In this document: piece after piece, positions 42,602-52,159 of the stretch
Position numbering within the stretch: the stretch's first letter is position 1
Layout: every line of letters starts with the position of its first letter
NCBI GenBank assembly: GCA_030374805.1
Contig: JARGSG010000079.1
Location: forward strand, 245,796 to 309,795
Reading direction: 5' to 3'
Length of the DNA: 64,000 nt
Origin: Gracilaria gracilis
Lineage: Eukaryota; Rhodophyta; Florideophyceae; Gracilariales; Gracilariaceae
Notes under the pieces: model-generated
What the model was told of the DNA's origin: nothing
Databases searched by the model: none
The model's input: the letters and a program-made list of their open reading frames with translations, nothing else
Program-made: the position numbers and the translations under genes

Positions 42602-45600
42602 TTAGTCTATGCATATTCTAGAGGATCTCGACGAGCGTCTGCGTCTCGCCCACCAATTGCGCCTCCACCATCTACGCCTCAACCACCACTTTCGTCTCCA
42701 CCTTCTTCGCTTTGGTGCCTGGACAACCGATGGACTCGGAGTTGAAGTTGTCGAAGCCGATGCAAACGGCAGTGCTGGAGATGATGGCGTTGCTGTTGCG
42801 CTTGGCGACACTGATGGTACCGGGCTGGGTGAGTCAGAGGCAGAGACAGATTGTGTCGGGGTTATCGAAGGAATAGGTGAGGTGGAGACAGACGATGTGA
42901 CGGATGCCGACGGAATGGCTGAGGCGGACGGTGATGGTGTGGCGGATTCGGAAGGGGTGGGTGACGAAGAGGCTGAGGGAGTCGTGGATACCGAAGGGCT
43001 GGGTGTAGAAGAAGCTGATGGTGTCACGGATACTGAAGGTGTGAATGACGCAGAGGCTGATGGAGACACTGATGGAGAAGAACTGGGCGAAGCCTGTGCA
43101 GTCTCTGCAATTGTATCGCCCAGCACGATTCCATGCGTATTGGAATCAATGGCGTAAAAGAACTCTTCATTGTCATAAACCGCCTTCAGTGAACCAGCTG
43201 AGCGGTGTTGTTCCATTGAAAACCGTTCGGGTTCACCAACATGTGGGTGAAACGCGATCCAGAAAAGCTCCTCTTGGACGTTGTCGCTGCGAATGATCAG
43301 CCTTCGATGTTCCTTGTCGCTCGTGAACGCCTCCACACGAAACGATGCAGCCTGTCCCATTGTTAGCACGTGAACGTCCACCTGCGCAATGCCGTCATCC
43401 ACGAGCACAATTCTGCATCTGTTGCCGTCGCAGCTAGACGACTGCTTCTCCACTTGCACGCCGTCCCCGAGCATCAGATATGATTCAAACTTGTTGTTTT
43501 CCAACTTGTTGCCTGTGGCCGAAGCAGACACTCGAGCGGAGTCAGCCACCATGAAGAATCCGGGTCCGGCCACACCCCGGTTCAGCACTACGGAACGCAC
43601 CATCCACTGCAGTGCAATCTCGCGATAGTCGCGCTTCCACACCCACATGCCTCGGAACCCAGTATCCGCGTCGCCATGCATGTTGAACTGCGCTCGCGTG
43701 AAACCCAGATCAGCACCGTCGTCGTCCAACGGCCATCCGAAATCGTGTGGGTGTCCATATTCCGCTACGTCACAGCGTCTCGCAACTTGCTTCGCCACGC
43801 CGTCTTCGTCGTACATGGTCACAGCACGCGTAGGCGCTGTGTCGAAAGGCCAGTCCCTCGCCCATTGAACGTTGTACGCGTACGTGAGTTTCGCCGTCGC
43901 CACAACCTCCCGTCCGTTGTCGTGCACCCTAATCATGGGCACAGACGGCGCCTTGGCGTCCTCAGCAACACCATCCACGTGCATGAGCGAGTGTCTCCTG
44001 GAGTCGATGTTGTACTTCCATGCGTAGTCATCAATCCAGGCGGTCTTGAAAGCGCTGAGCGTGAACACGCCGCGGTCGGCGTTGTCATGGCCAGGGAGGA
44101 ATGCATCAGGACGAGCATCAAAGTGCGCATATATGGCATTCTCCGCTTCGCTGCCTCTGGCGATCAGCAACCCTCGACGGGGGCTGAAGTACGAGAGCGG
44201 GAAGTGCTGCAGAAACTCGGGTTCCAAACCTTGCGGCGACTCGGCATAGGTGGAAGTGCCGTGCTCCAAACCCATCACGGTGACGTGTGTGAGAACCTGT
44301 CCCCACTGGATCCGACACGGGCTGTTGTTCCTGAAGTGCTTGCCCATTCTCTGTTTCCACACCATTTGCGGCAGTGCACCGTCGGGGTACGCGTACTTGA
44401 ACAGCGCGGCCCATGCGGGGTACGACAGCCCTCCGCCCGATGAGTGCCCAACAATGCGAGCGCATTGCCACGGCTCCATCATTTGTGCCGCATTGTGAAT
44501 GAGTGCGCGAAAGCGGTCGGTGTCCATGAGACGTAGGCCGCGACGCTCAGCGGCGAGCAGTGCCAACGACCCCTCGCGAAGAGCGATGAAGTACGTGTAG
44601 GCGTCCTCGAACGTCGCGCCGTCGGGATACACGGCATGTGTCATGTAAGCGTTGATAAGAGCGTCAAAGCGGTGGTGCAGCGCGCCGTTGAAGCCACTGC
44701 CGTCGCTGGAGCGCAGCACAGCGCGTGCGTATGTGTCGAATTCGGTCTCGCCCTCAAGCACCAGGTTAGTGATGTACAAGTGACCGTGGTACAACGCCCA
44801 GTTGCTGAAGATGCGGTGGGGGTGCTGCGCGGCATTGGGCGATCTTCGAGAGCTTTGCACTGCCGTCCCCCACGAGGTCTTCTTGTGCACCAGCAGTGCC
44901 AACGCGCTGAGCACAACTCGTCGTTCGTCGGTGGAGAAGCGATCGTACAACACATCGAGCGTGAGCGCAAGCGACGAGCCCGCCGAGAACCAGTCGTTAG
45001 ATACTTCGAACCACCTGTCGTCGTCCCACAGAAACGCGCGTGCGGCGGCGCCGTTGGCACATTTGCCGCCACAATTGACTGCGCGATGCGCCAGCAGTAC
45101 CTTTGCCCACGCTACGGATGCCTTGATACAGTCATCGACGGTAGTGGTCATGAATGACTCGCCCACTCCTCGATCCTCCACAACCTTCTCATTGACGCTA
45201 GCCCACACAGCACAGATGAAGAAGCTTTGGTAGTAGCCTTCGGACATGTTCATTACGTGATTGGCAAGCGGGTGCATCGCGTCGAGCGTTGCCTTTGAAG
45301 CAGAGGACAGGTCCTCCTGCTCTCCGGTGTATACTGCGGTGTCGCCATCTCGTTCCATCCGAGCCAGTGTTTTCAGGATGTTGTTAGAATTGGCCAAATG
45401 GAGAGAGGCTCGGCGGTTGAAATAAGACCAGGAGGTGGGCAGGTCGAAAGTATCAGCGTTGGAATAACGTTGTAGAAGCTGTTGCCACCCATGGCGGTCA
45501 AAGAGAACTCGGGGGTGAACGCCTGATTCGTAAGCGGCGGCGGGAGCAGGCGTTACTGCTGCAGCTCCAAACAGTGAAGGGTGAGGGCCAGACTTCATAA

Positions 45601-45730
45601 AAGTAGCGACCCTATTGACATCTGGGATATATTCGTTGGGTTCAGTGGGACGGATCTGAGCCGAAAGTGCGACGACGCAAAGAGCAGCAAACGTAGAAAG
45701 GAGGGGAAGAATGGGCAAAGACCAACTCAT
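42602..45730 (-). CDS. Secreted heparinase II/III-like polysaccharide lyase with Ser/Pro linker and Arg/Trp-rich tail
   Basis: A 1042-aa protein. Residues 1-24 are a signal peptide (MSWSLPILPLLSTFAALCVV, then ALSA). The middle resembles heparinase II/III-type lyases. There is an alpha-helical toroid region (HRIFSNWALYHGHLYITNLV, AVYPDGATFEDAYTYF), then a beta-rich region with PGHDNADRGVFTLSAF (H548, N550, D552). That matches the 'GHxxADxGSF' segment that carries a catalytic His in this superfamily. These enzymes cleave uronic-acid-containing polysaccharides by beta-elimination. The real substrate is unknown, though a cell-wall or matrix polysaccharide is likely. After about residue 870 comes a long low-complexity linker of Ser-Pro-Ser/Thr repeats. 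The last about 38 residues are unusual: blocks such as RRRWRRKWWLRRRWW and RRNWW, strongly basic and aromatic. The tail might bind sulfated polysaccharide, which is inference. Distant homology means a glycan-binding or non-catalytic role cannot be excluded. Confidence 0.75.
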   Translation of the reverse strand: MSWSLPILPLLSTFAALCVVALSAQIRPTEPNEYIPDVNRVATFMKSGPHPSLFGAAAVTPAPAAAYESGVHPRVLFDRHGWQQLLQRYSNADTFDLPTSWSYFNRRASLHLANSNNILKTLARMERDGDTAVYTGEQEDLSSASKATLDAMHPLANHVMNMSEGYYQSFFICAVWASVNEKVVEDRGVGESFMTTTVDDCIKASVAWAKVLLAHRAVNCGGKCANGAAARAFLWDDDRWFEVSNDWFSAGSSLALTLDVLYDRFSTDERRVVLSALALLVHKKTSWGTAVQSSRRSPNAAQHPHRIFSNWALYHGHLYITNLVLEGETEFDTYARAVLRSSDGSGFNGALHHRFDALINAYMTHAVYPDGATFEDAYTYFIALREGSLALLAAERRGLRLMDTDRFRALIHNAAQMMEPWQCARIVGHSSGGGLSYPAWAALFKYAYPDGALPQMVWKQRMGKHFRNNSPCRIQWGQVLTHVTVMGLEHGTSTYAESPQGLEPEFLQHFPLSYFSPRRGLLIARGSEAENAIYAHFDARPDAFLPGHDNADRGVFTLSAFKTAWIDDYAWKYNIDSRRHSLMHVDGVAEDAKAPSVPMIRVHDNGREVVATAKLTYAYNVQWARDWPFDTAPTRAVTMYDEDGVAKQVARRCDVAEYGHPHDFGWPLDDDGADLGFTRAQFNMHGDADTGFRGMWVWKRDYREIALQWMVRSVVLNRGVAGPGFFMVADSARVSASATGNKLENNKFESYLMLGDGVQVEKQSSSCDGNRCRIVLVDDGIAQVDVHVLTMGQAASFRVEAFTSDKEHRRLIIRSDNVQEELFWIAFHPHVGEPERFSMEQHRSAGSLKAVYDNEEFFYAIDSNTHGIVLGDTIAETAQASPSSSPSVSPSASASFTPSVSVTPSASSTPSPSVSTTPSASSSPTPSESATPSPSASAIPSASVTSSVSTSPIPSITPTQSVSASDSPSPVPSVSPSATATPSSPALPFASASTTSTPSPSVVQAPKRRRWRRKWWLRRRWWRRNWWARRRRSSRSSRICID

Positions 45731-46279
45731 TTGTTAAAGAGCAGTAAATGGTTACAGTTAGTTTGATCAGTGAGGGATGCAGTTAGTGAGTGAGTGGCAG
45801 TTAGATGCTGAAGATTGGTTTCTGTTCGAATGGGAGAGCATTGAGAGTGGTGAGGGCGGCTTATATACCTCGAAATTGTGATGAAGTTCGCATGTCTGCA
45901 ACTTGGAGCCACTTTTGTGTTCGAGAACCTGTTCGGGATATGTTAAATGTAGGAAATGACAGGGACCTCGCTGGCGTAACAGATGAGGGATGGGCGTCTG
46001 ATGAGTACACAATGGCGCATTTGCGTGATGACACAAAACGGGTTCATGCTACTTTTGGAAACAACTTCAAATCTCATGTGTCCGTGGAGTTGATGTTGGA
46101 GCTCAGGCCTCATGTTACCTTAATTCATGGATTTGTTCGTGCACATGCACGTTAATGGGGAGGGTACATGGGTAAGCTTACACACCTTCTGCATTCTGTC
46201 TTTAGGCTTACCTGCCAATTACTTCAATAGAGCTTTGTTGGTGGCGTCTTGGTTCGATGTGGCTGATCTCAACTGAGCT
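45731..46279. other. Upstream region of the lyase gene with repeat fragments
   Basis: No coding sequence is recognised. 45970-46056 is an inverted copy of 41621-41700. 46124-46170 is the left arm of a perfect 47-bp inverted repeat. Confidence 0.5.
46124..46170 (+). repeat. 47-bp perfect inverted repeat, left arm
   Basis: This arm is the exact reverse complement of 47496-47542. It runs from TTCATGGATTTG to GGAGGGTACATG and contains the near-palindromic core CGTGCACATGCACG. The arms enclose 1325 bp that include a broken lipoyl synthase 3' copy. Confidence 0.95.
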
Positions 46280-47220
46280 GGGCTTCAAATACGTGCTTCT
46301 AGCTCTATTTGTGCAAGGCAGGAGAGTAATTTATGAAGAATATGATTCGTGAAGGCCGTACAAAATCTGCTCAAAGTCAAATTTGGATTCTGCTAACCCT
46401 CTTTAAAACAAAGCAGCACATGAAGCCACGCTCCAAGTTCGCCGTGCCGACATCGATTGGAAACCAGAGATCAGAGTACCAGTGCTATCTTCCGCATTCA
46501 CTATGAGCGTAACAGTATGCGGTAGCGTTTTTAGAAGCCCCAAGTCCGAAAGCGATCGTTGCGCCGATGAAAAGGGCGAGTTGAACGGCATCTCGGGTCG
46601 AAGGGGTCTTTTGGTTCTGTGCTTGCCCCCTCCGCCCTTCGATAAGGGCTCCGTTGGCCCCAAAGGGCTACCCTTCTTGAAATGCACTGAGTGCCTGTTC
46701 GTACTTGGGCCTAAGATATTCGACAAGGAGTCTACCTGACGGCTGAGGAGAGGAGGTCCTATACCATGGGTGGATACGCAAGTTTGTGCAGTTTGGTGAC
46801 CAGTGTGGGACGAGCTTTGTGTTACAGCCTTGATTGTGCATCTTCTCACCGTATATACATTCTTTCGAAGGCGATCTGTAGTTCGATAGTTTAGCCGACG
46901 CGGGTGAACAACAAAAAAGACGTCCTGGAGCAGTATACGTAGTTCAATCTTTCTTCTTGGATTTACGTTGCCCACGTTCTATTGCGGGCTGTTTATAAGT
47001 CGACGATCGCTCTTGATTGAGTGAAAACGGTTACAGTTTGGTTAATACATTTTTCCTCGTAGTGTCATGTTCTATATGTGCGACAGTTGTCTCAAGCTTA
47101 GCTGTAAAACACTAAGCTCTAAACGCGAACCCTGAAAGCGACACGATCGGTAAAAGGTGTGAGTTCGAACTTGAACACTTTCAGAACGGCGAGAGCATGC
47201 GGGAGTATATGCGTTTCAGA
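46280..47220 (+). pseudogene. Lipoyl synthase 3'-end pseudogene plus downstream flank (copy B)
   Basis: It begins at GGGCTTCAAATACGTGCTTCTAG, matching codons near the C-terminal YVASG region of the gene at 35964. It has a deletion over the RSSY motif, then GAGAGTAATTTATGAAGAATATGATTCG, and the downstream flank continues to about 47220. No radical-SAM motifs remain and the frame is broken, so it cannot make an enzyme. A 190-codon minus ORF (46975-46403) over this copy is not kept in the other copies and is treated as chance. Confidence 0.75.
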
Positions 47221-47495
47221 ACAGCCACTCTATCGGCGCCATTGCCTCTCAAGATAAGAAGGGGACGGTGGGGTTTACAGTCTACCGATATGGTTTGATT
47301 TGTATTACAACAGAAATCCAATGTGGGCCAAGGCTTCAAACTAGTTGAAGACAGTCTCAGTTTGAATTAACTTCGCATACCCATGTGTAACAGATACAGC
47401 AAAAGACAGAACCTTACCGCCCGGCTCACTAACACCTATCTAACCTTCCATTGTGCTATACTTAAAACCAATCAACCAACAATTGAATTGATCGT

Positions 47496-47542
47496 CATGT
47501 ACCCTCCCCATTAACGTGCATGTGCACGAACAAATCCATGAA
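47496..47542 (-). repeat. 47-bp perfect inverted repeat, right arm
   Basis: This is the exact reverse complement of 46124-46170. It lies 275 bp beyond the end of the lipoyl synthase pseudogene copy. Confidence 0.95.
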
Positions 47543-47739
47543 GTAAGTAGTAACTATATTTACCGGTACGAATCGGACATACAGATGGAAGGCACCAAAG
47601 TATACAAGGAGTACTTCAATATGGCGATTAGAATTGCTCCGGGCAAATGCTCTTCATTGCAACAGCTGAGCTGCCCCGCAACATTTTCATTTGGGTGCTG
47701 TAGAGGGACGAGCAAAAGGGGTTGTTTACTGCGTAAAGT

Positions 47740-47880
47740 GGCGACTCTGACTCCCGCGTCAGGCCGGCAATGACGGCCCTGGCGGGGTCGTTGTGTCGTG
47801 GAACAACAATCATGTCGTGAGTATAGCGATTAAAACAGCACACAGGCACCGAACGGCCTCACGTTCAACTCAAGCACTTT
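47740..47880 (+). repeat. Second copy of dispersed repeat (direct)
   Basis: It matches 41706-41860 in the same orientation: GACTCTGACTCCCGCG, a CAATGACGGCCCTGGCGGGG hairpin-like block, then GGCACCGAACGGCCTCACG. Confidence 0.75.
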
Positions 47881-49526
47881 AGGCATCCTCTTTCCGAACA
47901 GCGAGGCATATGTGAAAACTGTAGCGTTCTACCCTTCATTGGCTGTTTCCCGTCAAGCACCTCTGGCTTTTGAGGCACCGCTGAAAAAGAATCTTTAGTC
48001 GAACTTTAGTAGCGTTCCACTTTACTTTCGTTATTTTTAGCAAACGATTTGCAACGGTACAGGTTCGAAAGTCAGTTCCAGCACTGAAGATAGCACCTCT
48101 ATCCCATACATCAGCTCGGATGTTGGGGACCATTTCGTCAACAGTTTAGCTCTTAAATTCCTGCAACTTGGCTCTGTTTGAGCAACCTAGTATAGGTTCC
48201 CATAGGACAAGTTCTGTATATAGTGTATTGGGGTTACAGTAACACCAATACACAACTGAACATAAGGGGAAGCTGTAACGAAACTGGAATTTCTAGGCAG
48301 GCAGAAGAAGATTCATTGCTGCACCGGAGGTGGCTGGGTGGTTGATCTCGCTGACTTGGCAGTCTACAGCCGCATTCGGGGCACATCGGATACTGTATAC
48401 AAGTCCTGGGCGTTCCGCTTGGTGTTCCAAGCTCGCTCTGCGAATGTTGCCGATCGTGAGCTCGAACTGTGAGGTTGTTCGGCTTTCTTCTTGTTCTTCT
48501 TGTTCTCCGAGAATCTCTGGGAGTCACTGAACGCGGATGCTTATGCCATTCGGCGTAGCAGAGCGCATAGTACATATGTACTGCTCTGTGTCTTCTACAC
48601 TTTCCCCAAAGTAAAGATCTACCGAAGAACCTGAAGAAGGCAAAAGACCCCTTTTGGTTGCATTGGTGTCCAGTGTACACCAATGCAACTACACATACGA
48701 ACTTCATATGTGTAGTTGCATTGGTGTATTACGTAGGTACAAGTTGTATGACACAACTGAGCACCTTATCCTTCTTGTACATACATAGTCGTGTATGTGT
48801 ATCAACGATAGATAACGCCTCCTTCGGTAACTTTAACACCGACGGTGTTGGGCAAGTGTCGGCCTGCATGAGGTGTTAATCGTTATATTGTTGTACATCA
48901 ATACCAAGGGTACAACCAAAAGAGGTGCTCATTTGTATGAACTAAATTTACAACAGTTGAAAAGCTGATTGTAATCACAACAATTGTGGAGGCATTTGCC
49001 ATGTTGACAAGGTTTGGCATCTACCCTTGGTACACTCTCCCAACGCCAATGTATTGTTTCCCGTTGCGATAAAGTAAGGCCAACGCAACCCATATTGGGT
49101 CTCATCACCATCACCTAGAGTATTTGCCTGTGGTTGATGGAAAAGTTACATTCGTGGAATAATAGATGTTGCTCAAACACCGTCTCTAACCTCATGGAAA
49201 TCCGTGCCATCTTACAATGTTACAATGCACTTCGAAGTTTCAATACACGAAGGCATCTCCAAAGCCGTCGTGATTGGTGCCTGACTTCCCTGTCTCGGCA
49301 CTACCGAGTCGGCAGTGCACTTTCCCATTCATAGAGCATTGCATGACACAATTCGGCATTCACTTCATTGCCATAAAAGGCAGAGTTCGACGGAGCCGTT
49401 AATAGCATACCTGTTCTCGTCTCGAATATCGTTCCCAACGAGCTGCACCAAGTTTTGGCCAGTTGCAAGCGTTTTGGATTGAAGAGTAAAGGCCCCTTGC
49501 CTTTCCGACGAGGAACATAGACCACC
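47881..49526. other. Gene-poor region and upstream flank of four-TM copy 2
   Basis: No complete gene is recognised. 48222-48735 has inverted-repeat structure (annotated separately). From about 48950 the DNA matches the upstream flank of the paralogue at 31380. The motif TACCAAGGGTA is at 48902-48912 and its complement at 49022-49032. Confidence 0.4.
48222..48735. mobile_element. Foldback-like element with nested inverted repeats
   Basis: The left end has GTATTGGGGTTAC next to GTAACACCAATACAC. The right end has GTTGCATTGGTGT next to ACACCAATGCAAC, followed by TGCAACTACACATA...TATGTGTAGTTGCA. Left and right ends also resemble each other in inverted orientation (ACACCAAT(A/G)CAAC-type). Inside, a minus ORF (48707-48234) has a Cys pattern YPMCPECGCRL...RCSNESSSACLE that loosely recalls N-terminal zinc ribbons of transposon proteins. 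The superfamily is unassigned and the boundaries are approximate. Confidence 0.35.
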
Positions 49527-51101
49527 ATGACACCACAGTCTGCATTCATCCGAGTCTCTGTCTTGTTTATGCTGTGGAGATCATCTAGCGCGGATCATTC
49601 CGTTTCCGTTTCGCATCACGACGAATCGGAGAGATGGAGACAAAGTGTAGCGGTGCGCCTCACAACACGTGGTCCAGACAGGCCGTACGATGTGCATCGC
49701 ACGCGTCGCGACTCATCTGTGACTGTCACTTTCAAACGTGCGATCAGCAACGTGTTGAACAGCACTGCACGATGCTCGCCGTCGAGTGAAAGACGATGCA
49801 CGCTTGCTCACAATAGCCCAGGACTTGTCGGAGAGATGCACTACAAGTTTGCGGACGAAGACAGAAAAATTCAGGGACACTCGACGCAAGTGCTTGTTGC
49901 TTGTCGCTGTTTGGACTCGGGCTGCCGGGAGGCTATCGTTCTGCAGCCGAGACGTATTATTCCAGTGGAAGGACGAGAACAAGTGGTGTGCACATATCCT
50001 AGAATAGACGGCAAGTGGAGGGATTGCCACACGGAGCTACTTCGGTTGCAGGAAATTGAGGTGGATGACATTCATGACATTCCGGAATCGAATGAGTTTG
50101 TGGTAGAGCTTGGCGTGAACAAGTTTTGGAGAACGGTTGGGAGACGAAGGTACGTTCGGGACATATCGCGGACGGACGTTGACTCACTACCGAATATGAG
50201 CTTTGAACAGATAATTGAGGAGTTTAAAGACAGAGCGGCAACGTCATCGACCGATGAGTTTTACGTGTTTGGAAACAACAGCGTGGGTGACTTGAAGTTC
50301 AAAGATGAGCTGGTGGTGGAAAGCGGAAATGAAGAAGAGTGTGGAAAGCTGTTCGACTACGCTCAAAGAAGCGCGGATTGGATGGGAGCGCAGCAAGATC
50401 AGTTAGCAATCGGGCGAAACAAGGACTCGTTCCTACTGGCACGACCTGAGGAGCCGTCTTCTCCGGACGCGTTCCTTGCCATCGTCGCAGGACTCGCCGG
50501 GCTGTTTGCGGCAATTGGAATCAGGGAGTATATGAGAGACGGTGTGATCGCGCACGACAAACGGAGACGACGTAGGCGGGATACAGCATGCCTGGTGTCC
50601 AAGAGGGCACTGGCGGTGATGGTGATCGGCGGGGTGGAAGTCGCAGCGCTAGTGTTCACATTTGTAGAGCAGAACAAGGCGCAAAAGTGGCGGTCGTTCT
50701 TCACGTGGTTCGAGGCGTCGGTGGCACTGTCGCCCGCCGTGTCGCAGTGCGAGACGCATAAGGAGTTTATCTGCTCGGCGGCGGGAAGCGTGTACGTTGT
50801 GACGGGGTTGATGGGCACGGCGATGGCGTTCTACCCCAACCAAACGCAATGGACGTGGCTGCTGGTGTGTATGGTGCTCATCGTGGGCGTCACGTCGATG
50901 TTCGTGGTCGTGTTTCTCGTCAAGTCGTGCCAGTGGTGGATGCATCGCGGAGGACGGAAGGCAGACGACGGTTCACAGGCGGCGCAGGTGGAGAGGGTGA
51001 GCAAACACGAGCAGCTTCCCCTTGAGTCGCGCAGCGGAAGCCGCGTCGCGAACAGCGGCAGCACTCCTGGCACGGACTCGCCCAACGGCGAGGAGGTGTG
51101 A
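49527..51101 (+). CDS. Lineage-specific four-TM membrane protein, copy 2
   Basis: A 524-aa paralogue of the gene at 31380. The ectodomain is nearly identical over long stretches (ESERWRQSVAVRLTTRGPDR, GLVGEMHYKFADEDRKIQGH). Four hydrophobic segments lie at matching places (FLAIVAGLAGLFAAIGI, VMVIGGVEVAALVFTFV, SVYVVTGLMGTAMAFY, WLLVCMVLIVGVTSMFVVVF). The C-terminal cytosolic tail differs completely (PLESRSGSRVANSGSTPGTD), so the copies may differ in partners or regulation. An N-terminal signal peptide is likely. Function is unknown. It is followed by a broken lipoyl synthase copy, whereas copy 1 is followed by PET127 and an intact lipoyl synthase. Confidence 0.75.
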   Translation: MTPQSAFIRVSVLFMLWRSSSADHSVSVSHHDESERWRQSVAVRLTTRGPDRPYDVHRTRRDSSVTVTFKRAISNVLNSTARCSPSSERRCTLAHNSPGLVGEMHYKFADEDRKIQGHSTQVLVACRCLDSGCREAIVLQPRRIIPVEGREQVVCTYPRIDGKWRDCHTELLRLQEIEVDDIHDIPESNEFVVELGVNKFWRTVGRRRYVRDISRTDVDSLPNMSFEQIIEEFKDRAATSSTDEFYVFGNNSVGDLKFKDELVVESGNEEECGKLFDYAQRSADWMGAQQDQLAIGRNKDSFLLARPEEPSSPDAFLAIVAGLAGLFAAIGIREYMRDGVIAHDKRRRRRRDTACLVSKRALAVMVIGGVEVAALVFTFVEQNKAQKWRSFFTWFEASVALSPAVSQCETHKEFICSAAGSVYVVTGLMGTAMAFYPNQTQWTWLLVCMVLIVGVTSMFVVVFLVKSCQWWMHRGGRKADDGSQAAQVERVSKHEQLPLESRSGSRVANSGSTPGTDSPNGEEV

Positions 51102-51469
51102 GCGTGCGCGCGGCCGATCATTCGATGGTAACTTTAATTTGAATGTTTGGAATCTCGACCAATCAATGTAAACTTTGCCGCTTTTGACTGTCATCGCAGT
51201 ATATTTTTGGAGGTAAGAGGGCTAACGTAGCAAAGCGGGGTGTAGATCTACACGAAGACAAGCTTGATGTTGGGGCTCGGCGATAATGATGATGAGATTA
51301 AGCAACGATAGTCGATTGCACAAGAGTTGGGGTGCATATGACCAAATTGGGACAGTATCAGATCCAGTGTGGCGGACAAGATGAAGGTGTGGGGACTCGA
51401 AGGGCAGCAGATGGGCTTGACATACGTAGCTTCTGGCCCTATGGTGCAAAGCTCTTACAAGGCAATGAG

Positions 51470-51758
51470 CAACACTCTGTCCTGAGTGACATGCTAAACG
51501 TCAAGTCAATGTTGTCATCACGTGTGAATGGTAAGTGCCTTCTTTCCCAGTGCCCAGTGTTTCTCGGATCCTCGGAAGCATATCGAAATGCTGAAGTTAC
51601 TTTAGCTCAATTCTACTCTAGACATGTGACACAAGTGCACCCTGTACCAAGGGTAGCGCCTTACTTGAACAACCGGACAAGCTTCGTTTGAAGCTCTACT
51701 ACAGTATCGAAAGAAGGATGTACTGTTGTCCACAATAATGAAGAAGAAGAAAGGATTG
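51470..51758. mobile_element. About 289-bp insertion in lipoyl synthase pseudogene
   Basis: This DNA separates two pieces that are contiguous in the intact gene, so it was inserted after the duplication. It contains TACCAAGGGTA at 51645-51655. I found no terminal inverted repeats, so the mechanism is unknown. Confidence 0.4.
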
Positions 51759-51859
51759 TACTTTATGGAGAATGTAATTCATAAAGGCCGTATGGAATGT
51801 ATGCAAAATCCAGGTTGAGTGCTGGTTACGCTCTTTGTTACTATCCAGCGCATTAAGCC

Positions 51860-52159
51860 TTGCTTGTCGGGCTGCGGACTGTACCGGGTATGATAGACCG
51901 CCGCAGATTCCCTGATCTTAGTGCAGACGCGGGCAAGTGATAGCTGCCTAGAGATGTGTGCTCCTGGCGACTTGTGTGGGTGGCAGCTGCTGCGTAGGTG
52001 ATGACCGCAACAGCCCGACCCGAAGAAGCGTTTGAAGAGAGTCTGGGATGCCACAGACGCTCTACTGAACGAGCCGAGAATGGCAAAGCAAATGAAGAAC
52101 ACTCCGAGGCAGGCGTCTGATTGAACTCTTTGGGCCCTCTCCTTCCTCGTTCCTCCACA
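51860..52159. mobile_element. About 300-bp insertion in the pseudogene flank
   Basis: It splits AAGCC and CGCTCC, which are adjacent (AAGCCACGCTC) in the 37-kb copy. It has an internal inverted pair GTCGGGCTG / CAGCCCGAC. An ORF of about 100 codons on the minus strand spans it without recognisable motifs. No TIR or target duplication could be assigned. Confidence 0.4.

Noticed and set aside
42609..43157. 182-codon plus-strand ORF rich in Glu-Ala-Asp-Gly-Val
   Set aside because: It is the mirror of the Ser/Pro-repeat linker of the minus-strand lyase; low-complexity coding DNA opens long frames on the other strand.
46403..46975. 190-codon minus ORF over lipoyl synthase copy B
   Set aside because: Its frame is not kept in the homologous copies at 37 and 52 kb.
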